Shown here: positions 13,287 through 26,600 of the stretch, piece by piece | Layout: every line of letters starts with the position of its first letter | Numbering within the stretch: position 1 is the first letter of the stretch | Assembly (NCBI RefSeq): GCF_030936135.1 | Contig: NC_082594.1 | Span: 129,122,668-129,186,667 of the forward strand | Source of the DNA: Gavia stellata | Lineage: Eukaryota; Chordata; Aves; Gaviiformes; Gaviidae | Length of the DNA: 64,000 nt | Reading direction: 5' to 3' | Position numbers and translations under genes: made by a program | Notes under the pieces: generated by a model | Seen by the model: the letters and a program-made list of their open reading frames with translations, nothing else | The model's database searches: none | Told to the model about the DNA's origin: nothing

Positions 13287-13669
13287 CTGTCATCTGGTAT
13301 GAGAGCGGGCAGACGGACTGACAGCACGATCTCGTAAGGCCCATCTCATTAAGAAATCGCCCACTAAAGAGACGGGTGTGGAAGGAAAATGTTTCCGAGC
13401 AGTGAGGCCGTGACAGGCGGTCCCTCGCTGCGGAGGCCACGCAGTCCCGGCAGGCGCCCGTAGGGAGTATTGGAGTCACTCAGCCCCTCTCGCTCGGCTC
13501 AGCTCAGTAAGCAATTCAGAGTCGGGACAGCGGCTGCGGGCTGACAGAGAAGAGCCGCGGTACACCTCAGCAGCCGTCCCTACCCCTCTCCCCTCCGCCC
13601 CGGCGCCGTTACTCGGCGGCCACCCCTGCCGCGGGCCCTGACAGCGGCGGGCGCTGAGGGAGGCCGGGG

Positions 13670-13688
13670 ACTACATCTCCCAGCATGC
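13670..13688 (+). promoter_or_regulatory. ZNF143/Staf (SBS) motif 1
   Basis: ACTACATCTCCCAGCATGC closely matches the established ZNF143/THAP11 promoter element, roughly ACTACAATTCCCAGCATGC. It lies inside the CpG island about 0.75 kb upstream of the start codon. Confidence 0.75.
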
Positions 13689-13733
13689 CGCGCGGCGGCA
13701 CAGCCCGGCCGGCCCGCGCCCCGCCCCGCTTTC

Positions 13734-13751
13734 CATGCTGGGAGCCGTAGT
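13734..13751 (-). promoter_or_regulatory. ZNF143/Staf (SBS) motif 2, inverted
   Basis: Read on the minus strand this is ACTACGGCTCCCAGCATG, a second match to the same element. It faces the first with about 45 bp between them, giving a convergent inverted pair. Confidence 0.7.
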
Positions 13752-14407
13752 CTCGCCGGAAGGCGGGAGGGGGGTGCGCGCGGGCTCCCGCATGCAAACC
13801 GCGGGCGCCGGTGGCGGCTGCATGACGGTCGGGCGGTAAACGGCCGCGCGCCGCCGCCCGCCGGTTCCGCGGGCTGGGGGAAGGCCGCGCTGCCGGGAGC
13901 CTCCGGGGTGGGGTGCGGGGGGTTACAGGCCAGCCTGCTCCACACGCCCCCCGCCCTGCCGCGCGTTGGCCGTCCCGCCGGGCCGGCTGTGCGCCGCTCC
14001 GGCCCCGGGCGGGCGGGCGGTCCTTTTCCGGAGGCGCCCGCGCGTGCTTCCCGCCGTTGCCTCCGCCTCAGGCAGCCTGCCCCGCGGCGGTGGGCGTGAG
14101 GCTGTGGGGGGGCGGCCGCTGCGCCTGTGCTGCTGTGGGCCGGGCTCGGCTGCCGCTGCCCTCGGGGCTCTTCTCCGGGTGGGCTTGAGCGGCTTCTCCT
14201 CTCCTTCAGTCCGGCTCGTGGAGCTCGTAGCGGGGCGGCGTGGTTTGGCTGAAAGCGTCCTGACGAAGCCGTGCTGGAAGAGCAGGCTGCCGCCTCAGAA
14301 GGTCTGAAGAGGAGGTCGAGGTCTTCCCTCCGCAGCCGCGTAGCGCTGGAGGTAGCACGGCGGCCCGTGGAAGGCGGTTAAACTCCTCGCCGGTCTGATA
14401 GCGGAGC

Positions 14408-14494
14408 ATGGGTGAAAAGCCATGTCCCTCTCTCGTGTCGAAAATCCTTGTTTTCTGCTGTTTCTGTTTGTCTTCCAAGCGATATTCATCCTGA
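14408..14494 (+). other. Overlapping upstream ORF, 28 codons
   Basis: An ATG with A at -3 and G at +4 (GGAGCATGG) lies 14 bases before the B4GALT3-like start, in a different frame, and stops at TGA inside the first coding exon. Its context is stronger than that of the main start (G at -3, T at +4). If the transcript includes it, it should lower main-ORF translation by forcing leaky scanning. Transcription start and any 5'UTR splicing are unknown. Confidence 0.55.
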
Positions 14495-14659
14495 TACTCT
14501 ACCGAGGTGGACCTTCAAATGTGTTTCGTGGGTTTTTAGACTCGCATCAGGCTCTGGATTACTCAAAACCTCACGATGTGTACACAAACCTCAGCTTGTT
14601 TACCCAAGCTCCTAGTGAAGAAGCTATGCCGTACTGCTCGGTGCAGTCACCAATATTTG
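14422..14659 (+). CDS. B4GALT3-like coding exon 1: anchor and stem
   Basis: It encodes residues 1-79 plus one base. It contains a Phe/Leu/Ile-rich membrane segment (FLLFLFVFQAIFILILY), the sequon NLS in the stem and the first disulphide Cys (MPYC). The donor is G|GTGGGT, phase 1. The frame stays open into the intron, so the donor was fixed by the VGP junction with exon 2. Confidence 0.9.
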
Positions 14660-17600
14660 GTGGGTATAAACCGGTAGTGTTTGAAATAGCTGCTTTGGTA
14701 CGTGATAACACGGAAGGCTTTGTAAATATAAGTATGTTTTTCAAACTTTCCCACTTTAAAAGTGGTATACTGATGTAATACTTACACTGACAAAACTTTC
14801 TCGTGTTCATTAACTCATTTTTATTGGTTATACGAGAAAAAGTATTTTACTGATCCGAAAACTTCCAACATTAAGGACTTGGCTACATAGAGATTGTAGA
14901 ACAAGAGCGAAAACAGTGCATGCTGTTAATACGAACATAGTAACACTTTTTACTTTTTCCTTGGCGGTCCTGTATAAAATGGGCCAGCGATTGTACTTCG
15001 GGAACTGCATAATTTTGATGTCTGACTCACTGTAACTCCTGGGTTCTTTATCTCAGCCTCATACCAAGCCTGTAGTTCAATATGAATTGATTAAGTCGGC
15101 TTTAAAGACCATTCATATGAGAATGTGGCTTGGCACCTTGCTCTTCATGGTGATCTTTTTGACCTATGGTTGTTACGCGTCCTTTAGACATAGAAACTTC
15201 TTTAGACTTAAAAATCTGGTCACAAGTTAATTTGTATTTACACTAGGACCAAATTAGAGCTGATCCTAGAGGCAGCATTAATCCGGCTACTGAACTACTA
15301 AAACAGTTGAGAAACTTCTAAGTAAATACAAAGTCAAACCCATAAAGCAAGTTTGTTGGTAGTAAAGTGGCGCATCTCTGGTAATAGTGAGTCAGTTCGA
15401 CTCAGCCAGCCAAGAATGGACGAGTTCTGTAAGCATGCACTTACAGCTGATTTGGGGATGCCTACTTCTTCAAGTACTGTGTAGTAAGTTACCCTTGCCT
15501 GGTTTTCCATACTGCACAGGTTTCTCCACATCTAAGTCTTGCATATAACTAGTCTGGGAGCACTACTTACTAGTTGCCCTGCTGTTCTAGGGAAGCTGAT
15601 CACTGCACGTGGAGCAGAGTAAGCAAACGGTTCACAGGTGGAAGTATTGTGGAAAGCCAGTGCTGTGGTTACTCTTGGTCAAGTTGCTTACTTTGGTTAG
15701 AGAACTCTCCTGGGACGCTTTGGATGAGCCTTTTTAGACTGCAATCTTCGTAATGATGCTTGTTCTTTTGGGAAGTTTTCTTCCTTCCTCTGTTGCTGAA
15801 GTTAAATGAAATACATGCAGTATGTATAACAAAATGGTATGATAACTTTTGGGTATATGCTTCAGCGTTTCCCTTGGAAACAGCTCTACTAAGTAAATAC
15901 TGAAATACTAATAGTACAGAGCCTTTTTGCACAGGCGCCAGTTGTAATGGTCTTAGTGCAGTCTCTGTTCATCACTAGCTACAGCCCATCGGTGCTTTTG
16001 GGAAGCTACAATTCTGTGTTTCAGACTTAATTGTTTTATTTGAAAAAGCACAGCAGAAACATGCCTGCATCCTGTTTGTCTCCACTACTGATGAGAATCC
16101 ACTGTCCTGAAAAGAGTCAAATGAGAAAGCTTTGGTCTCAAAAAAAGAAAAACAAACAAAACTAGGTGCAATTCTGTGCAGCTTGCCTGCAAACCATCAG
16201 ATAAGCAAGAGTAGTGACGTATATGGAGGAGGCAGATGCAGAATGAAATTACACTAAAGTAATCGATGCTCTTAGACCTCTTAGATCACTGCTTCTGCCC
16301 ACCCTTGAGAGCACTGAGAACAGAGGGGGTTGGCCTGCATGTGGTACTTAAGAGCTAAAATGAAACCAGAATGTTAGTTATAGACAGAAACAAACAGTAA
16401 AGTTGACTGGGAGAGAAAAAAAATATTAGGCAAAGTAATTGTGGAAGTTTTGCTGCATAAAAATTAGAGTTGAGCATGTGAAGCATTGTTGCTGTGAAAC
16501 ACAAACCCTTTGGAGCATTGATACAGATTCAGCTTAAGAAAAATGAGCGCTCTGCTACAATTTAACTTTTACTTGGTGATATTTCCATTTAAGTATAAGA
16601 AGTAAATTTTTCCTTCTGGTATTACTATATGCCAGCCTCTTCCGGTTTTGGGGTTTTTTTTCACCCTGAGAAATGCATGCTACTCTGCAAGGTGCTTGCC
16701 CTTTGTTTTGTATGTCATGGGCATATATGAATAGATACATAAATACTTTCATAATGTCTTGATTGGTTTTTATCATCTCTCATGGGACTGATCGCTCTTG
16801 GAAGCATTACATCAGCGAGAACGATACCTTTTAATATTAATTTAATAAACTCCATTAAATGAAATTTCAAATCAAGTCTGGAGGACTCCAGTCTCCAATT
16901 CAGAGCTGGTAATAAGTCACTGTGTCCACCCCAAAGCATGTTAAAGTAACTGGAAGAATGCCAAATGGCTTAAGTGGTTTCTGCATCAGGGCTTTTCTGA
17001 AATGCGGCACTTCTTCCACTTATGTATATAGTAGATCATTTTGATAACTGTTTGAATGTAAGATCAGCTTGCAGCTCATCTGTCTTTTTCCAGCCTCTTG
17101 AATCTACAGCATCTTGGTTCTTCCAGGGCTGTGGAATAAGAATTAAAGTATAATTGCTAAAGATGTACTAGAAGTTTTGCATCTGCCTTGGAGGAACTAG
17201 ACTCTTGCTGACTAATGTTACTTTTGTAATGCTTAGTGGTGTCTGTTGAACATTCTGTGACTGACAACTTGAAAATGGAAATTGTACTAGATATTCAGTG
17301 TCTTCACTAATATTGTGAACAAATTACTCAAGTTCCCTTAAAAGTTAAAGTTTCTACACAAATAACCAGTTGCCTGTTTCTCCCTTCTTTGTTTTTGGAA
17401 AAAGCAAAGTGCTTATATGCTAGAGTTGTGCTTATTCAAACTTGACAAAGTAGCATTTAAATTCAAAACCTGACTTTCTCACATGGCATGCAAGATGTTT
17501 TGTTTCGGTTCATCTTTTCCTCTTTCACAGGAAGAAGCTTGATGCCGGAAGACTGAGGTTTTTATTTTTTTTTAAGGGGTACTTTCATGCATGTTTTGCG

Positions 17601-20600
17601 CTGAACGACTTGGTTTGGCCCTTGAGGACTTTCATAGTTGCAAGTTCTGTCTGTAACTCTGCTGTTTTAAATAACGCTGATGCTATGGAAGAATTTTTTT
17701 CCATGCCCTTCTTATAGTAGTTACTCCCTTTCAATCCCGTCTGTCATAACCTTTTCATGAGTATGACTGTCTGTTGTGGTGATGAGTTGCTCCTGCTGTG
17801 TTTTCTAGTGGATGCTCTTCTACCAAGGTTTCTTTTCTTCGATTGAAAGAGAAGTAAAAAGGTGGTAATGCTGAGATTTCTTTTCAGCTGTAGTTGGGGC
17901 AGCCTTGTATTCTGTCATTAGAAACTGCTGCTGAAATTAAGGCTGTTGGTCTGCTATTTTTTTTTTTTTACTTTCATTCAAACAGTGGTAGAACTATACA
18001 AATGTGACTCTGTTAATGTAGCATGAGGTGCTGCACTTTGTCGGCAAGATACTCATTCATGCTAGTGTTCCTGTTTGTTGAGCTTGTGTAAATTCTGCTT
18101 ATTGTGGTTGAACTCAGTAGTTATAGCTGCTAACTCTAAATGTGTAGCAAGGAGTTTGGAAGTCATGTAGTTTCTTTCTTAAGATGGGATAGATCTGGTC
18201 AAAACCAACAGATCCCCCCAGTCAAATGCGTTGCCTGGAAAGTAAAGCAAGCAGGGAGTATGCTGTCACTGGCACAGCTAACAATACAGGCAGGGAATTG
18301 GGAGTTTTAACTCTACACACTAAAGTTTCATAGTAATTAAACGCCTTCTGTGTGATGGTACAGGCACAGAAAGAGCTTAGGAACCAGGCTGCGGAGAAAT
18401 TGCTTGCACGCTTCAGGGTGTTGATTCTGTACCTTGTCTGAATTGGGATCCTGTGCTTTCTAGCACGTCTAAGATGGGGTTTTCCTCCTTTCCCAAAGCT
18501 GTGCTTTAGCAGGTTTATTTTTCCCTATTTGGTCCAGGCTGCAACTGCTCTGTTCACATCTGGGATTTAACTGGATTACAGTGCATTAGCCTTTTGTTAG
18601 TTGGGCGGGAAGGAGACCTGAGAGCCAGAATTCAGCTTGTAGCCACAGAGCGTAGGGCAGCCAGAGGTTTGGGGGATGTAAGTCACAGACTAACTTCTTT
18701 TTTCTGTGTTTCCTTGGCATATACTAGATTGAGTTTCTGAGCTGAGTTGTTTGAGGTATGGAGCCAGGCAGCTCGGGAGAACATGACATCTTGAAAAAGC
18801 TGAAAAATGCAGATATACCTTCAAGAATTGTACGTTTGGGTATGGAAGGAGGCAACAGGAGTGAAACTATTGCACATTATCTTACTCATACTCTTATGTC
18901 CAAATTTAGATTTTATTTTTTTGGAATTTAAGGATTATCGCTAAAGAATCTTACTCTGCAATACAAAGAGCCCCGACTGTATTATAGGAAACAAAACCCT
19001 GCCTTTCTGGGAGAATAAAAGGGATTAATTCCCATTCTTTTATTTTCCTTGAAGCAATGATCTCTAGTTGAAATCCAATCCGAAAGTAACATTTCTAGCA
19101 AGCTCCGGTTATCATCAAATCAGTGGTTAATGGTGCTTTAGGTAAAAGATCTGATAATCAGGGAGTTCATAAATCTAAAAAGCAACATAAATTACAGGTT
19201 AAAAACAATGTTGGATTGAAATGTGGTGGTCTTTAAGGCAGAACAGGAAACTCTCTGCATTGAAGTAGGTAATAACATCATAAAATTTTAACAATAAACG
19301 TGACCTAGATTCATGGGCCCACAGCGTGATTCTCTGAAGAACTACTCTTCTGTTTCAGGTACAAAGGTATGGCAACGTACTCCAGTTCCCTACTGAGGGT
19401 AACACAGTCAAAATCAAATCCCCCCTGCATTTTAGATACTTAGGGAAGGATTGAAAAGTGATACTTAAGGTTCAGCTATTGCAAGATCTTGTTGACAAGC
19501 AAAATTCAGCTTTTCCTTTTAAAAACAAACAAAAACCAACCAACAAAAACAAACCATGAAATCACATTCACAGCAGCTACACCTTTTTGACAGTGTGAAG
19601 AATGGGATCACCGGCTGTTCTGACCGACCTTCAGGAGATGCCGTTATGTGTGTTCCTTGAGGAGGAAAAGGAGATCAAGTATAGGTTTGCCTGTCAGAAA
19701 TGTGAGATATCCCAGCTTCCACATCCTAGCAAAATGTTTCCCAGTTCTGAATGGACAGCTTGAATCTTATGCCAAATTTAGTCCCTAAGCCTTGTCAGTG
19801 CTCAAAAAAGAAAAAAAAAAAAAAAACCCAAACAAAAAACAACCCACCCCCACCACCAAAAAAAATAGTGGAGGGATGTTGCTTCCTTCTGTGTCAGTTA
19901 AACAGGATGTGGGTGAACACAGACTCAATTTTTTTTTTATTAGAACTGTAGCAGAGATGTGAATGTAGGATGGGCTGGAAGAGGTATCTTCTGGACTCAC
20001 CTGCTTAAATATTTAATTAGACTTAAGACACCCATACCTTTCCCTGCTCAAATGAACTAAACACCAGGCTGAAATATTTGCTCTTTCTCTCTCAGGCTTC
20101 ATTATCAGAAGTTTTTTGAAAGAATAATTTATTTCAGTGGTTTAAGAGGGAGTCTGACTTACAAGATACTGAAAACTTGCTTCAAGAGAGCCATAGGATT
20201 AACTATGAGCTTGGAAGGAAAAGAAAATCTTATCTACAGCTATTTAAAAACCCCAAAACCCTAACAACTTGCCTCACAGGCTTCTGGTGCAAAAAATATT
20301 TTGTCTTTAGGTAGCATGGCCTGCAGAGAATTGTTGGTCCTACTTAAAGCTGTCATTTGAAATTGTCAGCTTTTAATTGTGATTTAAGTAAAGGGTTCCT
20401 CTAGCTCATTTAAGTAATACATTTTAATCTTGTTCTGCATTTGTGCTTTATTTTCTTAGAAGTTGACAGTGGTTGGAAACTATTAAGACAAACTGATTTG
20501 TCTATTAATATAACTCTTCTGCTAATTCTGGAATCTTTTCTCACTACCCAGAAGGAGAGGTATTTAAATAATTGTAGAATTTGTTTATTCATATTATTAC

Positions 20601-23600
20601 AATGTGAGACTTGTGTTAAAGTGGTGATTGACACTTTATATTGATTTTTTCTTACTTGTGACTTGTCAAGATTTTTTCCATCTGAAGAATGGAGGAATTC
20701 AGATAAAAATGCAGATTATTTTTTTTAATTAGGTAAAAACTGTTAAACATACTGGATATGCTTTGCATTTTAAATCAAGGTGCTGAGTAGAGGAACTATC
20801 ATATGTAGTTTCTTTCTACCCTGCACCTGTTCCTGAAAATACATAACATCTCTCTTCTTCCTTCTCAGTTCTTTTTGTCTGCTTTTCCCAAGACTTTGAA
20901 GTACTGCCTGTGTATAATGTCTATAATTAAATAATATAGCAAATTCAGCCCTTGTGGCGTGTGATTATAACATCAAATTGAACTTGAAACTTTTTTTAAG
21001 GTAAAGCTACCATTTCCTAGAGCGTTTGTATTCATGCAGGCTTTAAACTACTTCTCCCCCAATCTGCTGAATATCCTTTTGGGCATCTTTGTCCTTGAAT
21101 CTCCTCTGAAAGAGGCTTAGAGACATTTTCCATATGGGTAGCAAAAGCAGTTATGTCTGTTCATTTTGATTCATTTTCAACGCTATTCTTACAGTGAATA
21201 GATTTCTCCAAGGATCCCATCTAAGCAACACAAGGCAGAAGGTTTGCTTGTGTAGTAGGGAGCCAATACCAGGAAAAAGCAAGCTGTGCGGGAGCCCCGT
21301 GAGGCTTGCTGTCTGTGCTGGGACTCGGGGTGCTGCTCTGGCAGGTCACCTGCCGGCCTGATGCTGAGCCCGGCACCCCGCAGTGGGGAGGTAACCCTCA
21401 GGCAGGGTGGAATTCATCGTGTGGGCACATCTGCGTGGTGGTGTTAACTGTTCCATGCTAGAGTAGGGCTGGTGTCTTTAGTAAACATACGTAGCTAATC
21501 TGATAGGCTTGAATGAAGGTTGAGAAACATCACTGATCTTACTTTTATTTTTTTCCTGTCTCTCCTTACAGTTGGTCCATTAACCATCACCTTCAGGGTG
21601 CTCCCTAGTGAAAGAATGATCATAAAAAAAAATCCTTTTGTTCAGCCTGGTGGCCGCTACAGGCCACCTCACTGCTTGGCCCGCTACAAGTCAGCCATCC
21701 TTGTAGCCTACAGGAACCAGGAGAAGTACCTTCACCATCTTCTCTACTATATTCATCCTTTCTTGCAGCGCCAGCAGCTCAGTTACAGTATCTACCTGAT
21801 TCAGCAGGTAAATCTAAATCAGATGTGCCTGGTGGTGTAGCTGAGCTTCCCAGTTAAGGGTTAGGTTTTGACCAAGAAATGTGAATCTTCTTACATGTAA
21901 GTATGGTTTTATGCAGAGCAGGTCAGTTAGATGCTGTTCCATCTCCATGGCTGCTAATGATTGAAATATCATACCACTTGTCAAGATCATCATTCTGCTA
22001 TTGATTTTTTTCTACTTTTTTTTCTTTTAGAGGGATAAAGTTGTCATTAAGTGGTAACTTGTATTTTCAGTTCAAGAGTTGAATGTGATTTGTCTGTAGC
22101 TTGTCAGTGTGGCTACTGAGCAAAACTGTTGAGACTAAATGCTGAAGTGAAGTTGAGTATTTTTAGTCTTTATCAAATAAAACCATCTGGCTTGACCCTG
22201 CTGTGGGGCAATCTGTGCAGGTCAAACAGTCATTTCTAACTGACGTGGACTGGTGTTGCAAAAGATCAGTGGTGAGAGAACAAGTTTTGGATTCATTAAT
22301 TAAAACTGATAGATGATTGGGAGGGAGAGGAAGCTTTTTTGTTTGACCAAGATCTGTTTTCTCATTTCTAAGCTTTAATGAGCAGTAGTCAGGGCAGAAG
22401 TGTTGATGTGCAGATGTACACCTGAGGATTGACTTACTGGTCTCTTAAAAAGTCAGCTTCCTTCAGGTGCCCACGGTATACAGACCCTGACACAACAAAG
22501 CGTACAATTGCTGAGAATACTGTGAAGGGAATGGGTGAAACTTTCAGAGTCTGGGGCATGAAATTTGCGGCCAGTATTGATTCATTCCAGTGTCATTCAA
22601 TTGAATAAGGCTTTTTTACTAACATAAATTTTAATTGAGTTATCCTCTTTGTTGTTTTGGTGAAGAAATGTAGGTTTTCTTTTCCAGGTGGGGAATGGTA
22701 CCTTTAACCGAGCAAAGCTGCTTAACGTTGGTGTCCGAGAAGCCCTGAAGGATGAAGACTGGGACTGCCTTCTTCTGCATGATGTGGACCTAGTACCTGA
22801 GAATGATTATAATCTCTATGTTTGTGATGAATACTATCCCAAGCATATGGCTAGTGCCATGGATAAGTTTCAGTACACGTAAGTGCCTCCATTTGCTTTG
22901 GATATATATATGCTAATGGGTTCACTTTATGCATAGAAAGTATGAATGGGGACAGTGAAAGATCTAACCTTTTAAGAGGGTTTGTGTTTGTTTTGCACTA
23001 GTGACTTTCCCAGAAAAGGGTATTCTTGACCTAAGCATGCAATCTTGAGCGGTTTCTTGCCTGCAGTTCTCTGTTCCACTGATAGGTCAGCTTGGTGACA
23101 AATGACTGGCAGATTTCTGTTTGCCTTTCCTTCCAGAATAAAAGTGTAGGGTGGGAATTACTGGATTACGTGGAAGATGTCTGATAGGATGCAGGTATTT
23201 TGAACTAGCCCAAGCTGTGAATTTCAAAACGAGCTTTTCTTTGGTCTGGCGGGGGGGGGGGAAACCATGGAGGGGGACATCACATGATAGAAATGACACT
23301 GGTATTGCTCTTTTGGGTTTTAGCACTGTCATGACTGTAAGGTATGCGATTAATATGTGTGTGACTTGGATCACTTTGCTAGTATGTGGAGGACTGGTAT
23401 TAGCCTTCAATATTGATGCTTTTTTTTTTTCTTTCTCTTTTAGTCTGCCATATAAGTCCTTTTTTGGGGGTGTATCTGCTCTGACTCCAGAACATTACAT
23501 GAAGATGAATGGGTTTCCAAACACGTACTGGGGCAGTGGTGGTGAAAATGACGACATTGCTACAAGGTACTAGTGCACAGGACAGGCTTAAAATAGAACC

Positions 23601-26600
23601 AGGCTGGCTAGTGAAACATGTAGCATTACCCTAAGAAAGGAACCAAGATGATGTTCCTTAACGTGCTTACAGTCTCGTTATAATCCAAAAAGCTGGTGGT
23701 ATTGGGAATGGTTTATGATGTCAGAAGATGCTCGGAATCTATGAATCCAATTATTGTGTGCTGGGAGGACAGAGCTTTTCTCAGATTTTGGAGGGTGGAA
23801 TGTTACTTCACATCCTTCTGCCTTCAGTTGCTCTGGAGCGTACAAGGGGTTAGAACCACCAGTAGTTGACAAGTGACTCCATTGACATTAACAGCCCCAA
23901 GGGAAGGAAGGAATTTGCAAGCTTGACGAATAAGAAAAGCAAGAAGGTACTTAGTAATTCTCAGACAGTTGGGAATTTAAGTTATGTTAAGTGCATCTAG
24001 GTTGCTCCAAGTATTACCTAATCACCACTACTTGGAATTAAGGAACACAGGGAATTCTAAGGTCTGTCTTCAGTGCTGGGTGATGGAGAAGCCTGGGTAC
24101 TATTGTGAGTCAGTGACAGCAAGAGCTGATGTTTTTTCTTGTACTTCAGTTGCCATGGCAGCAGCACGCTATAGAAATGAATACAATGAGTTTAGTTCTA
24201 GGTACTCTGCCTAATGCAGAGTACAAAATCATGGTTGTAGCTTCTTTATTCAGCTTTGTAGTTGCACTGTGCACCTTCATCATCCTGCACTGAGGCAAGC
24301 TCTTGGGGAGTTTATAAAACTAAACTGACAATAAAAGCCTCTTGTGTGTTTTTTGGTCTTGCACAGTGTGACAAGTTACACAGTTCTGGTGGAATGTTCT
24401 GTTTGAGGAGTGTAGGAGTTTTTACAAAGCAGTATTGTTATGGGAATTGAAAGTCAGATTTTCTAACATAGAATTCCTCCTTTTCCTTTCAGAGAAAGCT
24501 AACTAAAAGGGTGTATGATTGTTTAGAGATTTGGCGTTTACTAAAGGAATGGAATGCCAGGAAAATAGGTCTTTACATCAAACACTACAATGCTGGGTCT
24601 ATTCAGCTGTTCTTAGTACAGCTTAGGCATCTAATGTGGTTTTCAGTACCGGTGGTAGAGAGTCATGCCAGTTATGCATAGGAGTGTAAGCAGGTTATGT
24701 AAATCCCAAAATAGCCCTTTCTTGAAGGGAAATAAATCATGTGTTGTTTCTTTGAAAACTTACACTAATGATGAGCAATGTTCTGGCCCATAGGTACCTG
24801 GAGGCCACGGACAGTGCCTGTTCATGATTTATTCACATACTGAAGCCTCAACCTGCAGAAGTTAGGAATGAGCTGGCTGGTTTTGAACGGCCAGCTTGAT
24901 GCACCTACTGGGATTTGGATTGTAGGAGGTGCTCAAGCACTTCTTACCATGTAGCAACACAATTAATTAGTATTTGAAATTGGACATTGAAATGTCAAAA
25001 AAAAAAAAGTCCTGTGTAAAGATTTTCTTGCTGGGATACTGCTTATTAAAGCAGAGTTAGTGATAAAACATGCTGGCTGCTACTTACAGTTGGCAGACTG
25101 CAGTACTCTCTAATGTTAGTCCTAGCAAACACCAGGGTCTACCTTTTATTAGAAGAAAACACTACTCTGATTGGAACCACTTATGTGTTAACATTATCCA
25201 CTACAGGAAAGTCTGTTGGGTTCTTCTTAACAGTAAATGAATGTATTAACTGTTTTGTATTATGGTTTTAGTTTAGTCTTGCACTGCAAAAACTGTAACA
25301 GCAAAGCTAGGTTAGCATTCTTGCCTTTTCTTTTTGATTGAATGTGCAATAAGCTTATCTTTAGAAAAGAAGAAACCTTGCCTGAAACTCAATCTGAAAT
25401 AATAGTACTGTCAATGAAGTGTTGTAATCATTTGATGGCTCTGGACTAACAAATATTTTCAGTTCTGTAGCTTCTTTCGGCTATATAACATTCCTGCTTC
25501 AGTGCAGCTTGCTGCTGTACCAGATCTCAACGGAAGGCAATCAAGTGTTGCAAACATGCCAGTTAGATAACCTCAGTTGAGCAAACATTCATTCTTACAT
25601 TCACAGGAATTTTCTCTGCCTAAGAGCTGCCCTGTGATAACGAAGGTTTGCTAGCCCTAGTACTGTTACAGGCACTTTTTATTGGTAAACTAACATAGAT
25701 GCCATCAGCACTGGGTAGCTTGAAAGTCACCCCAAATGCTGGTTTTAGGAGCTCTGTTCTGGAATTCTGAGCTTTCAGTTCCCTTTTTTCTTATCTGTCT
25801 TGCAGCTGAGCAGCTCATACTTTTTTGTCTGGTGCCTGTATTTGTCACTAATCTTTTATGAAGCCAGTCCTCTAATCGGGCCATCTGAATGAATGGCATT
25901 TCTCAAAGAACAGAGAGAGGCTTAATCTGGATCTGAAACTCAGGACTGGCTTCCTTTCAGAAACTGCAGGTTTGGTTTGTTGGGTTTTTTTAAGTTTAGG
26001 TAATGGGCCTCTAGGCAGCAAAAGCTCTGCTTCTACAAGGAAGTGAAAATAATGCTCAATTGTCAGATTCATGGGAGTTGCTCCTGACTGCTCTGTATGC
26101 TGTTGTTCATTCCCTGCTTGCTATAATCCTCTTTGTACCCTGTCAAAGTGCACTGCAGCTGGGAGCTTTCTAGCCTGAGCCTGATTAGAACCTGCTAGAG
26201 AAGATAACATGGCACTGTGGGGTTAAACTTGCTCCCTTCAGCTTCTGCATTTTGCTTTGATTGCATTAACACTGAAAAATCATCTCTGACTTTGAATTTC
26301 CTATAACTAAGCCTAGAAACAGCATCTTTATGCCTAAGCAAACATTTTGTTTGTTGTTTTAAAGGATTCAGTTAGCAGGAATGAAAATAGTTCGGACATC
26401 ACCTCACCTTGGACGCTACAAAGTGATGGACTACAATGAAGAGACAGAGACACAAGAGCCTTGGAGAAGGTAATTATTCTGGGGGGGCAGTTAGGAGGCT
26501 ACTCTCTGCCTTGTGGCAGGTTGACTGTTACCATCATCTTCCTCAGAACAGGCAGTAAGTATACCTAATGCCACTGCTTCTTGTTCTGCTTGATTGTGGC

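Larger units (their letters stand above)
13440..14421 (+). promoter_or_regulatory. CpG-island promoter and 5'UTR of the B4GALT3-like gene
   Basis: This is a strongly G+C- and CpG-rich block, most dense at about 13560-14350, in an otherwise CpG-poor landscape. It ends directly at the first coding exon. There is no obvious TATA box. It holds two ZNF143-type motifs in opposite orientation. A possible 5'UTR splice acceptor (CTCTCCTTCAG|T, about 14209) is visible, but no partner donor can be assigned with confidence. No minus-strand gene was found upstream that would make it bidirectional. Confidence 0.75.

Noticed and set aside
23151-23573. 140-codon open frame over B4GALT3-like exon 4
   Set aside because: Its first two thirds are intron read-through; only 23444-23566 is the real exon, fixed by the acceptor TTTTAG and the family alignment.
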